Numbered from the stretch's first letter, positions 33,686 to 43,065 are shown. The stretch: DNA of 64,000 nucleotides from Labedella populi (GCF_004078655.1 NZ_RZNC01000004.1:220920-284919); one strand, 5' to 3'. Translations and numbers: made by a program. The notes: generated by a model not told the origin, from the sequence alone.

Positions 33686-35476
33686 TCAGAGTCGCTCGAC
33701 GCCGAGCGCAGTGCCATGCCGGTACGCGAGCGATGCGACGGCCTCGGCGAGCCCCGGATCCTCGCCTCGGGCCAGGCCCGCGTACTCCACGCGGACTCCC
33801 CCGCCGTATTCGTCCCCGTCGCTCCCGCCACCGTCGTCGGTCTCCCCGAGCGGACGTACGGCGACCCAGACGCGACGGCGCGGGACGAAGAGCGACGTCA
33901 GCAGGCCGAGTGTCACGAGCACGGCGAAGAGCAGCACCCAGAACTGGCTCGGGTCGCTGTGGATGTCGAGCGAGGCGAAGCGCGGCACGGAGTTCGAGAA
34001 GTCACCGGCCGCAGCCTCCGGATCGGCGTTGCCGAACTCGATGGACCCGAGTCCGTTCGGCAGCTCGGCGGATTGTCCCGGCAGCAGCTGGATGGCGTCG
34101 ACGTCCGTACCGCGGCCCGCGATCTGCGTCATATCGTCCGTGTTGAGCGTGTACACGGAGCGCGGCACACCCCCGTCGATTCCGAGGTCGCCCGTGAAGA
34201 CGTTGAGCGACAGCATCGGGAGGACGAGGTCCGGGTAGGTCGACGTGAAGGCGCCGTCCTCGAGCGGCTGCGCCGTCGGGTAGAAGAATCCGAGCAGGCC
34301 CACCTGCTCCGCGAGGCCGTCGGGAACCTTCACGACGCCGACCGACGTGAGGTTCGCGTCTTGCGGCAGGAACGGGATGGAATCGGTGAAGACGACGGTC
34401 CCCTCCGGGTCGCGCACCGTGATCGTCGGCGCGTAGCCGTTGCCGAGCAGGAAGACATCGGTGCCGGCGAATCGGAGCGGCTCGTTGACCTTGATGCGCT
34501 GCTCCTGGCTCGTGCCGTCCGGTGTCGTCGTCGTGAGATGCGCCGTGAAGTCGATCGGCTGCCCGAAAGCGTCCGCGTTCTGCGTCTCGTAGGTCACGTC
34601 GAAGGCGTCGAGCGTGAGCGCGTACGGCGACAAGGTGCCTTCGTCGAAGAAGCGACCGGGATTGATGGTGTCGTAGTCGATGACCGAGTTGACGAACGAC
34701 TGGCCCTCGACGACGACACGCTGACCCGAGTAGCCGAAACCACCCCCGACGCCGACGGCGACGAGCACGCCGACGAGCGACGCGTGGAAGACGAGGTTGC
34801 CCGTCTCGCGCAGATAGCCGCGCTCCGCCGAGATCGACCGGACGCCGCGCTGGTCGTACTCCTCGATCCGGTAGCCCGAGCTCTTCAGGAGGGTGCGCGC
34901 CTCGGCGATCGCCGTGTCGACGTCGACGTCCGGGTAGGCCTCCTCCCGGTGGTCGGCAAGACGCGACAGCCGCGCCGGGGTGCGCGGGGGCCGCGAGCGC
35001 ATCGCGTCGAAGTGGTGCTTCGTGCGCGGGATGATGCAGCCGATGAGGGAGACGAACAACAGGATGTAGACGGCCGAGAACCAGGCCGAGCTGTAGACGT
35101 CGAAGGCCTGCAGGTTGTCGAGCACGGGTGCGAGGTCCGGGTTGTCGACGAAGTACTGCGTGACGCCGTTCGGGTCGCTCGATCGCTGCGGGACGAGGGA
35201 CCCGGGGATCGCCGCGATCGCGAGCAGCAGGAGCAGGAGGATCGCCGTCCGCATGCTCGTGAGCTGTCGCCAGAAGAACCGGAGCGACCCCGCGAGACCG
35301 AGCTTCGGCGAGACGGGACCGTCCGGCCGCGCACCGCTCGCCGTACCCTCCGTCGACTCGCCGTCGAGCTCGGGGCGTGCGTTGGGGTCGTCGATGCGGT
35401 CGGACGGTCCGCGCGCGCGCGTCGATCGGGCGGCCCGCTCGGGAACCTCCCGCTCGGAATCAGATGACGAGGTCAA
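33686..35476 (-). CDS. resB: cytochrome c biogenesis protein ResB
   Basis: A 596-residue ResB/Ccs1 protein, the partner of CcsB in system II. After a polar tail of about 65 residues come the first helices (FWRQLTSMRTAILLLLLLA near residue 70), with PGSLVPQR near residue 91 as is typical of the family. A pair of helices and a long extracytoplasmic domain (about residues 260-530) follow, and a last helix (VLLFAVLVTLGLLTSLF) near residue 540. The start overlaps the end of ccdA by 17 nt, so the order ccdA then resB is translationally coupled. Confidence 0.92.
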   Translation of the reverse strand: MTSSSDSEREVPERAARSTRARGPSDRIDDPNARPELDGESTEGTASGARPDGPVSPKLGLAGSLRFFWRQLTSMRTAILLLLLLAIAAIPGSLVPQRSSDPNGVTQYFVDNPDLAPVLDNLQAFDVYSSAWFSAVYILLFVSLIGCIIPRTKHHFDAMRSRPPRTPARLSRLADHREEAYPDVDVDTAIAEARTLLKSSGYRIEEYDQRGVRSISAERGYLRETGNLVFHASLVGVLVAVGVGGGFGYSGQRVVVEGQSFVNSVIDYDTINPGRFFDEGTLSPYALTLDAFDVTYETQNADAFGQPIDFTAHLTTTTPDGTSQEQRIKVNEPLRFAGTDVFLLGNGYAPTITVRDPEGTVVFTDSIPFLPQDANLTSVGVVKVPDGLAEQVGLLGFFYPTAQPLEDGAFTSTYPDLVLPMLSLNVFTGDLGIDGGVPRSVYTLNTDDMTQIAGRGTDVDAIQLLPGQSAELPNGLGSIEFGNADPEAAAGDFSNSVPRFASLDIHSDPSQFWVLLFAVLVTLGLLTSLFVPRRRVWVAVRPLGETDDGGGSDGDEYGGGVRVEYAGLARGEDPGLAEAVASLAYRHGTALGVERL

Positions 35477-36194
35477 AGCCGTACATCACCCCTTGAAGCT
35501 GATACATGATGAGGGACCAGACGCCCGTGACCATGAGGACACCGACGACGATGAGCAGCACTCCGCCGATGATGTTGACGGCGCGGATGTGGCGACGCAG
35601 GAACCCGACGGAGCGCGTCGCCCAGCCGAGGCCGAGCGCGATAAGGATGAACGGGATGCCGAGCCCGAGGCAATAGCCGAAAGCGAGGAGGGCGCCCTGC
35701 CATGCCGTGCCGCCCGTGAAGCCCAGGGAGAGCACGGCCGAGAGCGTCGGTCCGATGCACGGCGTCCAGCCGATGGCGAAGACCGCACCGAGGAGAGGGG
35801 CGCCACCGAGTCCCGTCGCGGGCAGCCACGAGAGCTTCGCGGTGCGCTGGAAGGCTCCGAAGCGCCCGATGAAGACGAGCCCCATCACGATGACGACGGC
35901 ACCGAGGACGCGGGTGATGACGTTCTCCCACTGCACGAACCACGCGCCGATCGCGCCGAACGCCGCACCATAAAGGACGAAGACGACGGCGAAGCCGAGC
36001 ACGAAGAGCGACGCGCCGAGCACGAGGCGGCGGCGGTCCTGTCGTCCCTCGCCCTGGAACCCGCCGACGTAGCCGAGGTAGCCCGGGACGAGCGGAAGCA
36101 CACACGGCGAGGCGAACGACACGAGGCCGGCGAGCATCGCGAGCGGCACGGCCAGCAGGAGGGACCCGCCCGTGATGATCTCCCCCGGATTCAC
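35460..36194 (-). CDS. ccdA: thiol-disulfide transporter CcdA
   Basis: A 244-residue six-helix membrane protein of the CcdA/DsbD family that carries reducing equivalents from thioredoxin to the extracytoplasmic ResA-type protein. The first redox Cys is in LVSFASPCVLPLVPGYLGY near residue 31 and the second in IGWTPCIGPTLSAVL near residue 145. It sits between resA and resB with overlapping reading frames on both sides, so resA-ccdA-resB is one transcript. Confidence 0.95.
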   Translation of the reverse strand: MNPGEIITGGSLLLAVPLAMLAGLVSFASPCVLPLVPGYLGYVGGFQGEGRQDRRRLVLGASLFVLGFAVVFVLYGAAFGAIGAWFVQWENVITRVLGAVVIVMGLVFIGRFGAFQRTAKLSWLPATGLGGAPLLGAVFAIGWTPCIGPTLSAVLSLGFTGGTAWQGALLAFGYCLGLGIPFILIALGLGWATRSVGFLRRHIRAVNIIGGVLLIVVGVLMVTGVWSLIMYQLQGVMYGFDLVI

Positions 36195-36808
36195 TCCTCT
36201 GACTCGGCGATCGTGTCGCGGATGAGGGTGTCGAGGATCGAGGCGTCGCGGATCTGGCCGACGATACGCGCGGCGATGCGGCCCTCCGCATCGAGCACGA
36301 GGGTCGTCGGAACGGCGTTCGGAGGCACCGAACCGGAGAAGGCGAGCTTCACGGCACCGTCGTTCGTGTCGATGATCGACGGGTATTCGATTCCGTACGT
36401 CTCATCGAACGCGATCGCCGTGTCCGCCTGGTCCCGCACGTTGACGCCGAGGAAACTCGCGCCCTGGCCCTCGTACTGCCCGCTGAGCTCGACGAGATCG
36501 GGCGCCTCGGCCCGGCACGGCGCACACGCGGCGTACCAGAAGTTCACGACGAGGACCTCGCCGGCGAAGTCGTCGGAGGTCACCTCGTCGCCGTTCTGGT
36601 CGACGCCCGCGAACTCGACCGGCTCGTCCCGCTCCACCGCGGGGATCTCGGTCCAACTGCCGTCACCGGCGATGTATCCCTTGCCGCTGCCCTCGCGGTA
36701 CTGATCGGCGAGCGGATCGTTCGTGCAGCCCGTGAGCGCGAGGAGAGCGACGCCCGCGATGGCCGCGAGCCGGGAGGGGAGTCGGAATCGGGAGGTGCGC
36801 ATCATCAC
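36191..36808 (-). CDS. resA: TlpA/ResA-type thiol-disulfide reductase lipoprotein
   Basis: A 205-residue extracytoplasmic thioredoxin-fold protein with a lipoprotein signal (GVALLALTGC, Cys near residue 28). The active site is VNFWYAACAPCRAEAPDLVE (CAPC) near residue 92. The cis-Pro segment is in PPNAVPTTLVLDAEGRI near residue 165. It is expected to reduce apocytochrome c cysteines using electrons from CcdA. Its ATG overlaps the stop of the upstream phosphatase gene, and its stop overlaps ccdA. Confidence 0.93.
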   Translation of the reverse strand: MMMRTSRFRLPSRLAAIAGVALLALTGCTNDPLADQYREGSGKGYIAGDGSWTEIPAVERDEPVEFAGVDQNGDEVTSDDFAGEVLVVNFWYAACAPCRAEAPDLVELSGQYEGQGASFLGVNVRDQADTAIAFDETYGIEYPSIIDTNDGAVKLAFSGSVPPNAVPTTLVLDAEGRIAARIVGQIRDASILDTLIRDTIAESEE

Positions 36809-37440
36809 ACCGCCCCCACATCGGTCGCGGCGGTCGCGAGCCCCGCCGCGGGGTCACGGTAGGAGACCTCGATGAACCCATCGCCGCTGCGCTCCAGCGT
36901 CGTGATGCTCGAGAGCGCGCAGCGCCGCTTCCGCGGGTCGTGCGGGAGCGGGATGCCCGCCACCGTGGAGTGCACCATCCAGATGGGGAGTTGGTGGCTC
37001 ACGAGGACGACGTCGCCGTCGGGCGTGGACTCCCACGCGTCGTGGACGGCCGCGAGCATCCGGGCGGAGATGGACACGTAGGGCTCCCCCCAGGTGGGCA
37101 CCCGCGGGTTGCGCAGCGCGAACCAGTTCCGCGGGTCGCGCACAGCGCGTGCCATCACGCGTCCCTCGAAGTGGTTCGCGGGCTCGATGAGGCGCTCGTC
37201 GAGCTCGGGCTCGAGCTCGAAGCGCTTCCCGATCGGCGCGGCCGACTCCTGCGTGCGCTGGAGCGGTGAGGCGATGATGCGGGAGACCGGCGCATGCTCG
37301 TCCTGCAGGGCGAGCGCTGCAGCCGCGGCCATCCGCTCGCCGAGGGTCGAGAGCCGGAATCCGGGAAGGCGTCCATAGAGCACGCGCGAGGGATTGTGGA
37401 CCTCGCCGTGCCGGACGAGGTGGATCCGGGAGGCAGACAC
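36805..37440 (-). CDS. histidine phosphatase family protein
   Basis: A 211-residue phosphoglycerate mutase-like phosphatase. The phosphohistidine motif is IHLVRHGEVHNPSRVLYGRL at residues 6-25, a second motif is IASPLQRTQESA near residue 56, and the second catalytic His is in VVLVSHQLPIWMVH near residue 146. It heads the transcript that continues into resA, ccdA and resB through overlapping stops and starts. Members of this group in the same context are annotated as phosphatases of unknown substrate. The GTG start is leaderless. Confidence 0.88.
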   Translation of the reverse strand: MSASRIHLVRHGEVHNPSRVLYGRLPGFRLSTLGERMAAAAALALQDEHAPVSRIIASPLQRTQESAAPIGKRFELEPELDERLIEPANHFEGRVMARAVRDPRNWFALRNPRVPTWGEPYVSISARMLAAVHDAWESTPDGDVVLVSHQLPIWMVHSTVAGIPLPHDPRKRRCALSSITTLERSGDGFIEVSYRDPAAGLATAATDVGAV

Positions 37441-37446
37441 GCCTTC

Positions 37447-37452
37447 AGTCTA
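37447..37452 (-). promoter_or_regulatory. -10 element, leaderless phosphatase-resA-ccdA-resB operon
   Basis: TAGACT on the minus strand ends 6 nt before the GTG at 37440. It is the only promoter seen for the cytochrome c maturation operon. Confidence 0.6.
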
Positions 37453-37497
37453 CGTTCGCGTCGCCTGAGCGTTCGCCCTGGCCGCGCACGCCCCGAG

Positions 37498-37503
37498 TAG
37501 GCT
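37498..37503 (+). promoter_or_regulatory. -10 element, leaderless aspS
   Basis: TAGGCT stands 8 nt before the GTG at 37512. It overlaps the TTG at 37503, which argues against that codon as the start. Confidence 0.5.
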
Positions 37504-37511
37504 TGACCCCC

Positions 37512-38852
<1,341 letters not shown>

Positions 38853-38854
38853 CC

Positions 38855-38922
38855 CTCACCCCCCTGAACACTTCCTTTGTGCTCGAATTTTCGAGCACAA
38901 AGGAAGTGTTCAGGGGGGTGAG
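38855..38922. repeat. 68-bp palindrome with 33-bp perfect arms
   Basis: Arms 38855-38887 and 38890-38922 are perfectly complementary with only TT between them. The inner 26 bp (GAACACTTCCTTTGTGCTCGAA and flank) are AT-richer than the surroundings, and the outer ends are CTCACCCCCC / GGGGGGTGAG. It fills the gap between the converging aspS and the Dabb-domain gene. It could be a bidirectional terminator, but it is far longer and more perfect than needed. No T tract lies outside the stem. Confidence 0.9.
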
Positions 38923-38926
38923 TGGG

Positions 38927-39229
38927 TCAGAGGGCGTAGTCGATCGAGGCCCGGTCGGAGACGACGCCGCGGACGTACGACGCCGCGTCCTGGTGGGCCG
39001 GGTGCTTCTGATAGCGCTCGAGAGCATCGAGGTCGTCGAACTCCGAGACGAGGACGACGTCCCAGTTCTGCTCCGGGTAGGCGACGTTCGTCGCGACCGA
39101 GAGCGATCGGATGTCCTCGACCACGCCGACGAGCGCGGTGAGCCGTTCGGAGATCCCGGAGGCGTGCTCGGCGCGTGACTGCGGGTCACTCGCCGCGAGC
39201 TTCCACGTGACGATGTGGCGGATGGTCAT
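38927..39229 (-). CDS. Dabb family (stress-responsive alpha/beta barrel) protein
   Basis: A 100-residue single-domain protein of the Dabb family (dimeric ferredoxin-like barrel). Visible hallmarks are the N-terminal IRHIVTWKL, VATNVAYPEQNWDVVLVSEF in the middle and YQKHPAHQDAASYVR near residue 75. The function of bacterial members is largely unknown. Its ATG overlaps the stop of the upstream glutaredoxin-like gene (ATGA), so the two form an operon. The stop lies 4 nt from the big palindrome. Confidence 0.88.
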   Translation of the reverse strand: MTIRHIVTWKLAASDPQSRAEHASGISERLTALVGVVEDIRSLSVATNVAYPEQNWDVVLVSEFDDLDALERYQKHPAHQDAASYVRGVVSDRASIDYAL

Positions 39230-39492
39230 CGGTCTCCCAGGATCGCGTTCGTCAGGCGGCCGGAGTCGACCCGCCAATAGCAGTGCTGTCGGCCGTCGAG
39301 GAGGACGACAGGGATCATCTCCCCGTAACGCTCGCGGAGCGCCTCGTCGTCCACGATGGAGAGTTCCTCCACGGTGAGCTCCGGAGAGCCTGCGCGAGAA
39401 CGGATGTCGGCGACGACAGACGACACGACGTCACGCGCGTCGTCGCACAGATGGCAGTCCGGTTTGCCGATAAGGGTGATGGCGACGGTCAC
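39226..39492 (-). CDS. glutaredoxin-like (DUF836) protein
   Basis: An 88-residue thioredoxin-fold protein with the redox motif GKPDCHLCDDARDVV (CHLC) at residues 13-16 and a cis-Pro segment YGEMIPVVLLDG near residue 60. It is probably a thiol-disulfide oxidoreductase in the cytoplasm. The start is a GTG 6 nt after a TAGGCT -10. It is translationally coupled to the Dabb-domain gene downstream. Confidence 0.88.
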   Translation of the reverse strand: MTVAITLIGKPDCHLCDDARDVVSSVVADIRSRAGSPELTVEELSIVDDEALRERYGEMIPVVLLDGRQHCYWRVDSGRLTNAILGDR

Positions 39493-39498
39493 GCGTTC

Positions 39499-39504
39499 AG
39501 CCTA
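39499..39504 (-). promoter_or_regulatory. -10 element, leaderless glutaredoxin-like gene
   Basis: TAGGCT on the minus strand ends 6 nt before the GTG at 39492. It overlaps the stop region of the regulator gene upstream. Confidence 0.6.
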
Positions 39505-40221
39505 TCCGCAGTCAGCGTCGCCGGGCGCGAGCGCCGGTCTGACCCAGATGGACCGAGCGGCGAGCACACCGAGCTCGGTGCTCGCGTCGCGCCCCTCGGC
39601 ATCGCCGCTGCCGTCCCGACCGAGAACGAGCACACCCGCAACCTCCACGCGTTCCCGTACCGTGACGCGCGTGTCGAGCACGATCCCGTGGGCGCCGAGG
39701 TAGCGCAGCAGAGCGGGGTCCTCGTCCGAGATGCGCGCGACGGTCCCGCCCGCGCCGACCGCGAGGTCCGCGAGATTCACGGCATCGGAGGCGGGGACCC
39801 GGCCATCCCGCCGCGGGATCAGATCACCGTGGGGGTCACGCTCGGGGAAGCCGAGCTCCTCGTCGATCCGGTCGATGAAGGTCTCCGACGCCGCGTGCTC
39901 GAGGTGTTCGGCCTCGTCGTGGACCTCGTCCCAGCCGTAACCGAGCCGCTCGACGAGGTACGACTCGAGCAGCCGGTGCCGACGGACCATCTGCACGGCG
40001 GCGGCGCGGCCGTCGGCCGTGAGGGTCACCGCGCCATACCGTTCGTGCTCGACGAGTCCGTCGGCGACGAGCTTCTTCAGGTTGCCCGAGACGGTCGAGG
40101 TCGCGACTCCGAGTCGGGCGGCGATGTCGCCGGCGGCGGCGTGCTGATCGCTCCACTCCTCCGACTTCCAGATGGCGCTCACGTAGTCCTGCGCCATCCG
40201 CGTCAACCGGTCGAGTTCCAC
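39502..40221 (-). CDS. DtxR/MntR-type metal-dependent repressor
   Basis: A 239-residue regulator with the DtxR layout: an N-terminal winged helix (residues 1-65, with IAARLGVATSTVSGNLKKLV as the recognition region), a metal-binding and dimerisation domain (LLESYLVERLGYGWDEVHDEAEHLEHAAS near residue 80) and a C-terminal FeoA/SH3-like domain. It lies 10 nt after the permease gene of the metal importer, which makes it the probable Mn- or Fe-dependent repressor of that operon. The GTG start at 40221 is set by a TAGACT -10 lying 7 nt upstream. Confidence 0.9.
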   Translation of the reverse strand: MELDRLTRMAQDYVSAIWKSEEWSDQHAAAGDIAARLGVATSTVSGNLKKLVADGLVEHERYGAVTLTADGRAAAVQMVRRHRLLESYLVERLGYGWDEVHDEAEHLEHAASETFIDRIDEELGFPERDPHGDLIPRRDGRVPASDAVNLADLAVGAGGTVARISDEDPALLRYLGAHGIVLDTRVTVRERVEVAGVLVLGRDGSGDAEGRDASTELGVLAARSIWVRPALAPGDADCG

Positions 40222-40228
40222 GCGAGCG

Positions 40229-40234
40229 AGTCTA
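40229..40234 (-). promoter_or_regulatory. -10 element, leaderless DtxR/MntR-type regulator
   Basis: TAGACT on the minus strand ends 7 nt before the GTG at 40221 and overlaps the stop of the permease gene, so the regulator can be expressed apart from the importer. Confidence 0.55.
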
Positions 40235-41131
40235 CGGTGCGGCCGGGCGGCGACGGATCGGCCGACGCCGACGCCACCGGCGCCGCAGAACCGCAACGAG
40301 TACGCCGTGACGAGGGCTCACGAGGAACACGATCGCGAACACCGCGCCTTGCGAGAGGACCACCATGCCACCGGGCGCCGTATCCAGGAAGTAGCTCGAG
40401 TAGATGCCCGCGACAGCGGAGAACGCCGCGATCGACGGGGCGATCACGAGCATGCGGGGGAGGCGATCCGTGAGGAGGTACGCCGTCGCACCGGGGATGA
40501 TCAGCATCGCGACGACGAGGATCACCCCGACGGTCTGCAATGCGACGACGGCCGTCAAAGCGAGCACACCGAGCAGCAGCGCACCCAGCAGGCGTGGTGA
40601 GAGCCCGATCGCATGTGCGTGCGTCGGATCGAACGCGAAGAGGGTGAGGTCGCGACGCTTGACGATCAGCAGACCTGCGGCGATGGCGCCGAGGACGAGG
40701 ATCTGCACGAGGTCGCTCGTCCCGATCCCGAGGACGTTCCCGAAAATGATGTGGCTGAGGTCCGTCTGGCTGGGCGTGACCGAGATGAGGACGAGACCCA
40801 GCGCGAAGAGCGTCGTGAAGACGATGCCGATCGCGGCGTCCTCCTTGACCCTGCTCGTGTCGCGGACGACGCCGATGAGGGCGACGGCGAGGAAGCCGAA
40901 CACGAGGGCACCCACGGCGAAAGGCACCCCGACGATGTAGGCGAGGACGACACCCGGCAGGACCGCGTGGGAGACCGCGTCCCCCATGAGCGACCACCCG
41001 ATGAGCACGAGCCAGCAGCTGAGCAGAGCGCACACGACGGCGGCGGCGAGCGTCGCGACGAGCGCACGCACCATGAAGTCGAACTGGAGCGGTTCGAGGA
41101 GGAGGCCGAGGACACCGTCGAGTTCCGCCAT
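40232..41131 (-). CDS. Mn/Zn ABC transporter permease
   Basis: A 299-residue integral membrane protein of the ABC-3 (ZnuB/MntB/TroC) permease family with about eight helices. The family block GWSLMGDAVSHAVLPGVVLAY lies near residue 47, and LQTVGVILVVAMLIIPGATAY near residue 205. A basic C-terminal tail (RRRWRRRRPIRRRP) is cytoplasmic. The ATG at 41131 is preceded by GGAGGGGG and lies 1 nt after the ATPase stop. It forms the channel of the importer encoded with the two genes upstream. Confidence 0.93.
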   Translation of the reverse strand: MAELDGVLGLLLEPLQFDFMVRALVATLAAAVVCALLSCWLVLIGWSLMGDAVSHAVLPGVVLAYIVGVPFAVGALVFGFLAVALIGVVRDTSRVKEDAAIGIVFTTLFALGLVLISVTPSQTDLSHIIFGNVLGIGTSDLVQILVLGAIAAGLLIVKRRDLTLFAFDPTHAHAIGLSPRLLGALLLGVLALTAVVALQTVGVILVVAMLIIPGATAYLLTDRLPRMLVIAPSIAAFSAVAGIYSSYFLDTAPGGMVVLSQGAVFAIVFLVSPRHGVLVAVLRRRWRRRRPIRRRPAAP

Positions 41132-41132
41132 G

Positions 41133-41885
41133 TCAGTCCCCCTCCGCGAGCACGTCGAGACCGAAGGCTCGCGCGAGCTGCTCGGGTCGCAGCACGTCAC
41201 GCGGATCACCGTGGGCGAGTACGCGGCGCAAGAGGAGGATGGCCTCGTCGCAGAGCGCGGGGAGGGCGCGGAGGTCGTGTGTCGAGACGACGACGGTCTT
41301 GCCGTCGGCCGCCAGCTCGCGCAGCAGGCGGCTGATCGTGGCCTCCGAACGCTTGTCGACCCCGGCGAACGGCTCGTCGAGCAGCAGGACGTCGGCGCCC
41401 TGGGCGATGCCGCGAGCGACGAAGGCGCGCTTGCGCTGCCCGCCGGAGAGCTGCCCGATCTGCCGGTCCGCGAACTCCGTCAACTCGACGCGCTCGAGCG
41501 CATCGACGACGGCGGCACGGTCGCTCGCCCGAGGGCGGCGCGTGAATCCCATCCGCCCGTAGCGTCCCATCATGACGACGTCGGCGACGCTGACGGGGAA
41601 CTGCGCGTCGATCTCCTCGCTCTGCGGCACGTAACCGACGATGCCGCGCTTGCGGGCGATCCCGGGCGGGAGCCCCATGACCGCGACCGTCCCGGAATCG
41701 GGGACGACGAGACCCATCACGGTCTTGAAGAGCGTCGACTTGCCCGAGCCGTTCATGCCGACGAGCCCGCACACTCGACCAGGCCGGATGGCGACACTCG
41801 CGCCGTCGAGCCCGAGCACCTCGCCGTAGCGGACGGTGACGTCGCGCAGTTCGAGGGTGCGAGTGTCCGGTCGATCGGCGCTCAC
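41133..41885 (-). CDS. Mn/Zn ABC transporter ATP-binding protein
   Basis: A 250-residue ABC ATPase. Walker A is GLVGMNGSGKSTLFKTV near residue 42, the Q-loop is GYVPQSEEIDAQFPVSV near residue 85, the signature is GQLSGGQRKRAFVARGIAQG near residue 144, Walker B is VLLLDEPFAGVD near residue 166, and the switch His is in VVVSTHDLRAL. The block IDAQFPVSVADVVMMGRYG is typical of the metal-chelate MntA/ZnuC group. The GTG start overlaps the stop of the binding-protein gene (GTGA). Confidence 0.95.
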   Translation of the reverse strand: MSADRPDTRTLELRDVTVRYGEVLGLDGASVAIRPGRVCGLVGMNGSGKSTLFKTVMGLVVPDSGTVAVMGLPPGIARKRGIVGYVPQSEEIDAQFPVSVADVVMMGRYGRMGFTRRPRASDRAAVVDALERVELTEFADRQIGQLSGGQRKRAFVARGIAQGADVLLLDEPFAGVDKRSEATISRLLRELAADGKTVVVSTHDLRALPALCDEAILLLRRVLAHGDPRDVLRPEQLARAFGLDVLAEGD

Positions 41886-42805
41886 TCCGCGGCCACCGAT
41901 CCGGTCAATCCCCCGACGATCGTCCGCACGTCGTACCGGAGGAGGTCGAGGTAGGTCGGAACGGGTCCGTCGGGCAGGGAGAGGGAGTCGACGTAGAGCA
42001 CTCCCCCGAAGCGGGCTCCCGTCGCTCCGACGACCTGGCGCATGGCCGAGTCCGACACGGTCGACTCGCAGAAGACCGCCGCGACGTCGTTCCGCTCGAC
42101 GAAGTCGATGGCTCCGGCGATCTGGCCGGGGGTCGCCTGCTGCTCGGCGTTGACCGGCCAGAGATACGCCTCCTCGAGGCCGCCGTCCCTCGCGAGATAC
42201 GAGAAGGCGCCCTCGCACGTGACGAGAGCGCGTTGCGATCTCGGCAATCCCGACAGCCCGTCGATGAGCTCGTCGTGCACGTCGTCGATCTCGGCGGCGT
42301 AAGCCTCACCGTTCGACCGGTAGTCCGCGGCGTTCGGCGGATCCAGTTCGCTGAACGCGTCGACCATCGTCGTGACGTACCGTTGCGCCTCGAGCGGCGA
42401 CATCCATGCGTGGGGGTTGGGTCGACCGGCGTAGACGTCCGAGGCGATCGGGAGGGGATCGACGTCGCCGCTCACGACGACGTGCGGCACGTCGAGCTCA
42501 CCGACGAATCGCTCAAACCACGCTTCGAGGCCCAATCCGTTGTCGAGGACGAGGTCGGCACCCGCCGTGACCCGGACGTCTCCCGGGGTCGGCTCGTACC
42601 CATGGATCTCCGCCCCGATCTTCGTGATCGACTCGATCCTCAGGTGATCACCCGCGACGTTGCGGGCCATGTCGGCGAGAACCGTGAACGTCGTGACGAC
42701 GACGGGACGATCATCAGCCGGAGCGAGGGAGGCACAGCCCGACGTCGCGAGTGACGCCACGACGGCGAGCGCCACGGCGGTCGTCCTCGACGGGGAGAAT
42801 CGCAT
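41882..42805 (-). CDS. Mn/Zn ABC transporter substrate-binding lipoprotein
   Basis: A 307-residue cluster A-I (ZnuA/PsaA-type) binding protein with a lipoprotein signal (ALAVVASLATSGC, Cys near residue 24). The expected metal ligands are visible: His in GAEIHGYEPTPGD near residue 68, His in RPNPHAWMSP near residue 132, Glu in AAVFCESTVSD near residue 243 and Asp in VLYVDSLSLPDGP. The His-rich loop of zinc-specific ZnuA is absent, which favours Mn or Fe. It is the first gene of the operon, with a good -35/-10 promoter and an adjacent near-palindrome. Confidence 0.93.
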   Translation of the reverse strand: MRFSPSRTTAVALAVVASLATSGCASLAPADDRPVVVTTFTVLADMARNVAGDHLRIESITKIGAEIHGYEPTPGDVRVTAGADLVLDNGLGLEAWFERFVGELDVPHVVVSGDVDPLPIASDVYAGRPNPHAWMSPLEAQRYVTTMVDAFSELDPPNAADYRSNGEAYAAEIDDVHDELIDGLSGLPRSQRALVTCEGAFSYLARDGGLEEAYLWPVNAEQQATPGQIAGAIDFVERNDVAAVFCESTVSDSAMRQVVGATGARFGGVLYVDSLSLPDGPVPTYLDLLRYDVRTIVGGLTGSVAAE

Positions 42806-42811
42806 GAGACG

Positions 42812-42840
42812 AGCCTAGTGTTCGGTCGCGACACTCTCAA
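42812..42840 (-). promoter_or_regulatory. promoter of the metal importer operon
   Basis: On the minus strand a -35 TTGAGA (42835-42840) and a -10 TAGGCT (42812-42817) are separated by 17 bp. The -10 ends 6 nt before the ATG, so the message should be leaderless. Confidence 0.75.
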
Positions 42841-42841
42841 T

Positions 42842-42857
42842 GTTTGGGTACCCGAAC
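42842..42857. promoter_or_regulatory. 16-bp near-palindrome, candidate metalloregulator operator
   Basis: GTTTGGGTACCCGAAC is a palindrome with one mismatched pair. It lies 1 bp upstream of the -35 of the metal importer promoter. The position fits an operator for the DtxR/MntR-type protein encoded at the end of the operon. Confidence 0.55.
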
Positions 42858-42920
42858 TTCGGGACCCACCTGCGCGCTGCCGCGAGCACATGCAGCCCCG
42901 AGCCGCCGCCCGTGAACGCC

Positions 42921-42950
42921 AAAAAGCGCCAGGCCGTGCGGCCTGGCGCT
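42921..42950 (-). terminator. intrinsic terminator of the bS22 gene
   Basis: On the minus strand an 11-bp perfect stem (AGCGCCAGGCC, paired across 42925-42935 and 42940-42950, loop of 4 nt) is followed by a run of T (42921-42924). It begins 16 nt after the bS22 stop. Confidence 0.9.
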
Positions 42951-42966
42951 CGTTCGACGCGCGACT

Positions 42967-43065
42967 CTACTTCTTGTTGCGGCGCTGGTGGCGGGTCTTG
43001 CGAAGCAGCTTGCGATGCTTCTTCTTCGCCATACGCTTGCGGCGCTTCTTGATAACAGAACCCAC
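42967..43065 (-). CDS. small basic ribosomal protein bS22 (AURKAIP1/COX24 domain)
   Basis: A 32-residue protein, GSVIKKRRKRMAKKKHRKLL onward, more than half Lys and Arg. It matches the actinobacterial AURKAIP1/COX24-domain protein found as bS22 on the small subunit in mycobacterial ribosome structures. The start is a GTG with GAGG upstream (GTGAGGTATCC). A -10 TAGACT (43131-43136) would give a 5' leader of about 60 nt. An intrinsic terminator follows at once. Confidence 0.95.
   Translation of the reverse strand: MGSVIKKRRKRMAKKKHRKLLRKTRHQRRNKK

Noticed and set aside
42842..42857. The GTTTGGGTACCCGAAC repeat as an attachment site
   Set aside because: No integrase, second copy or tRNA is nearby; the position next to a promoter fits an operator better.
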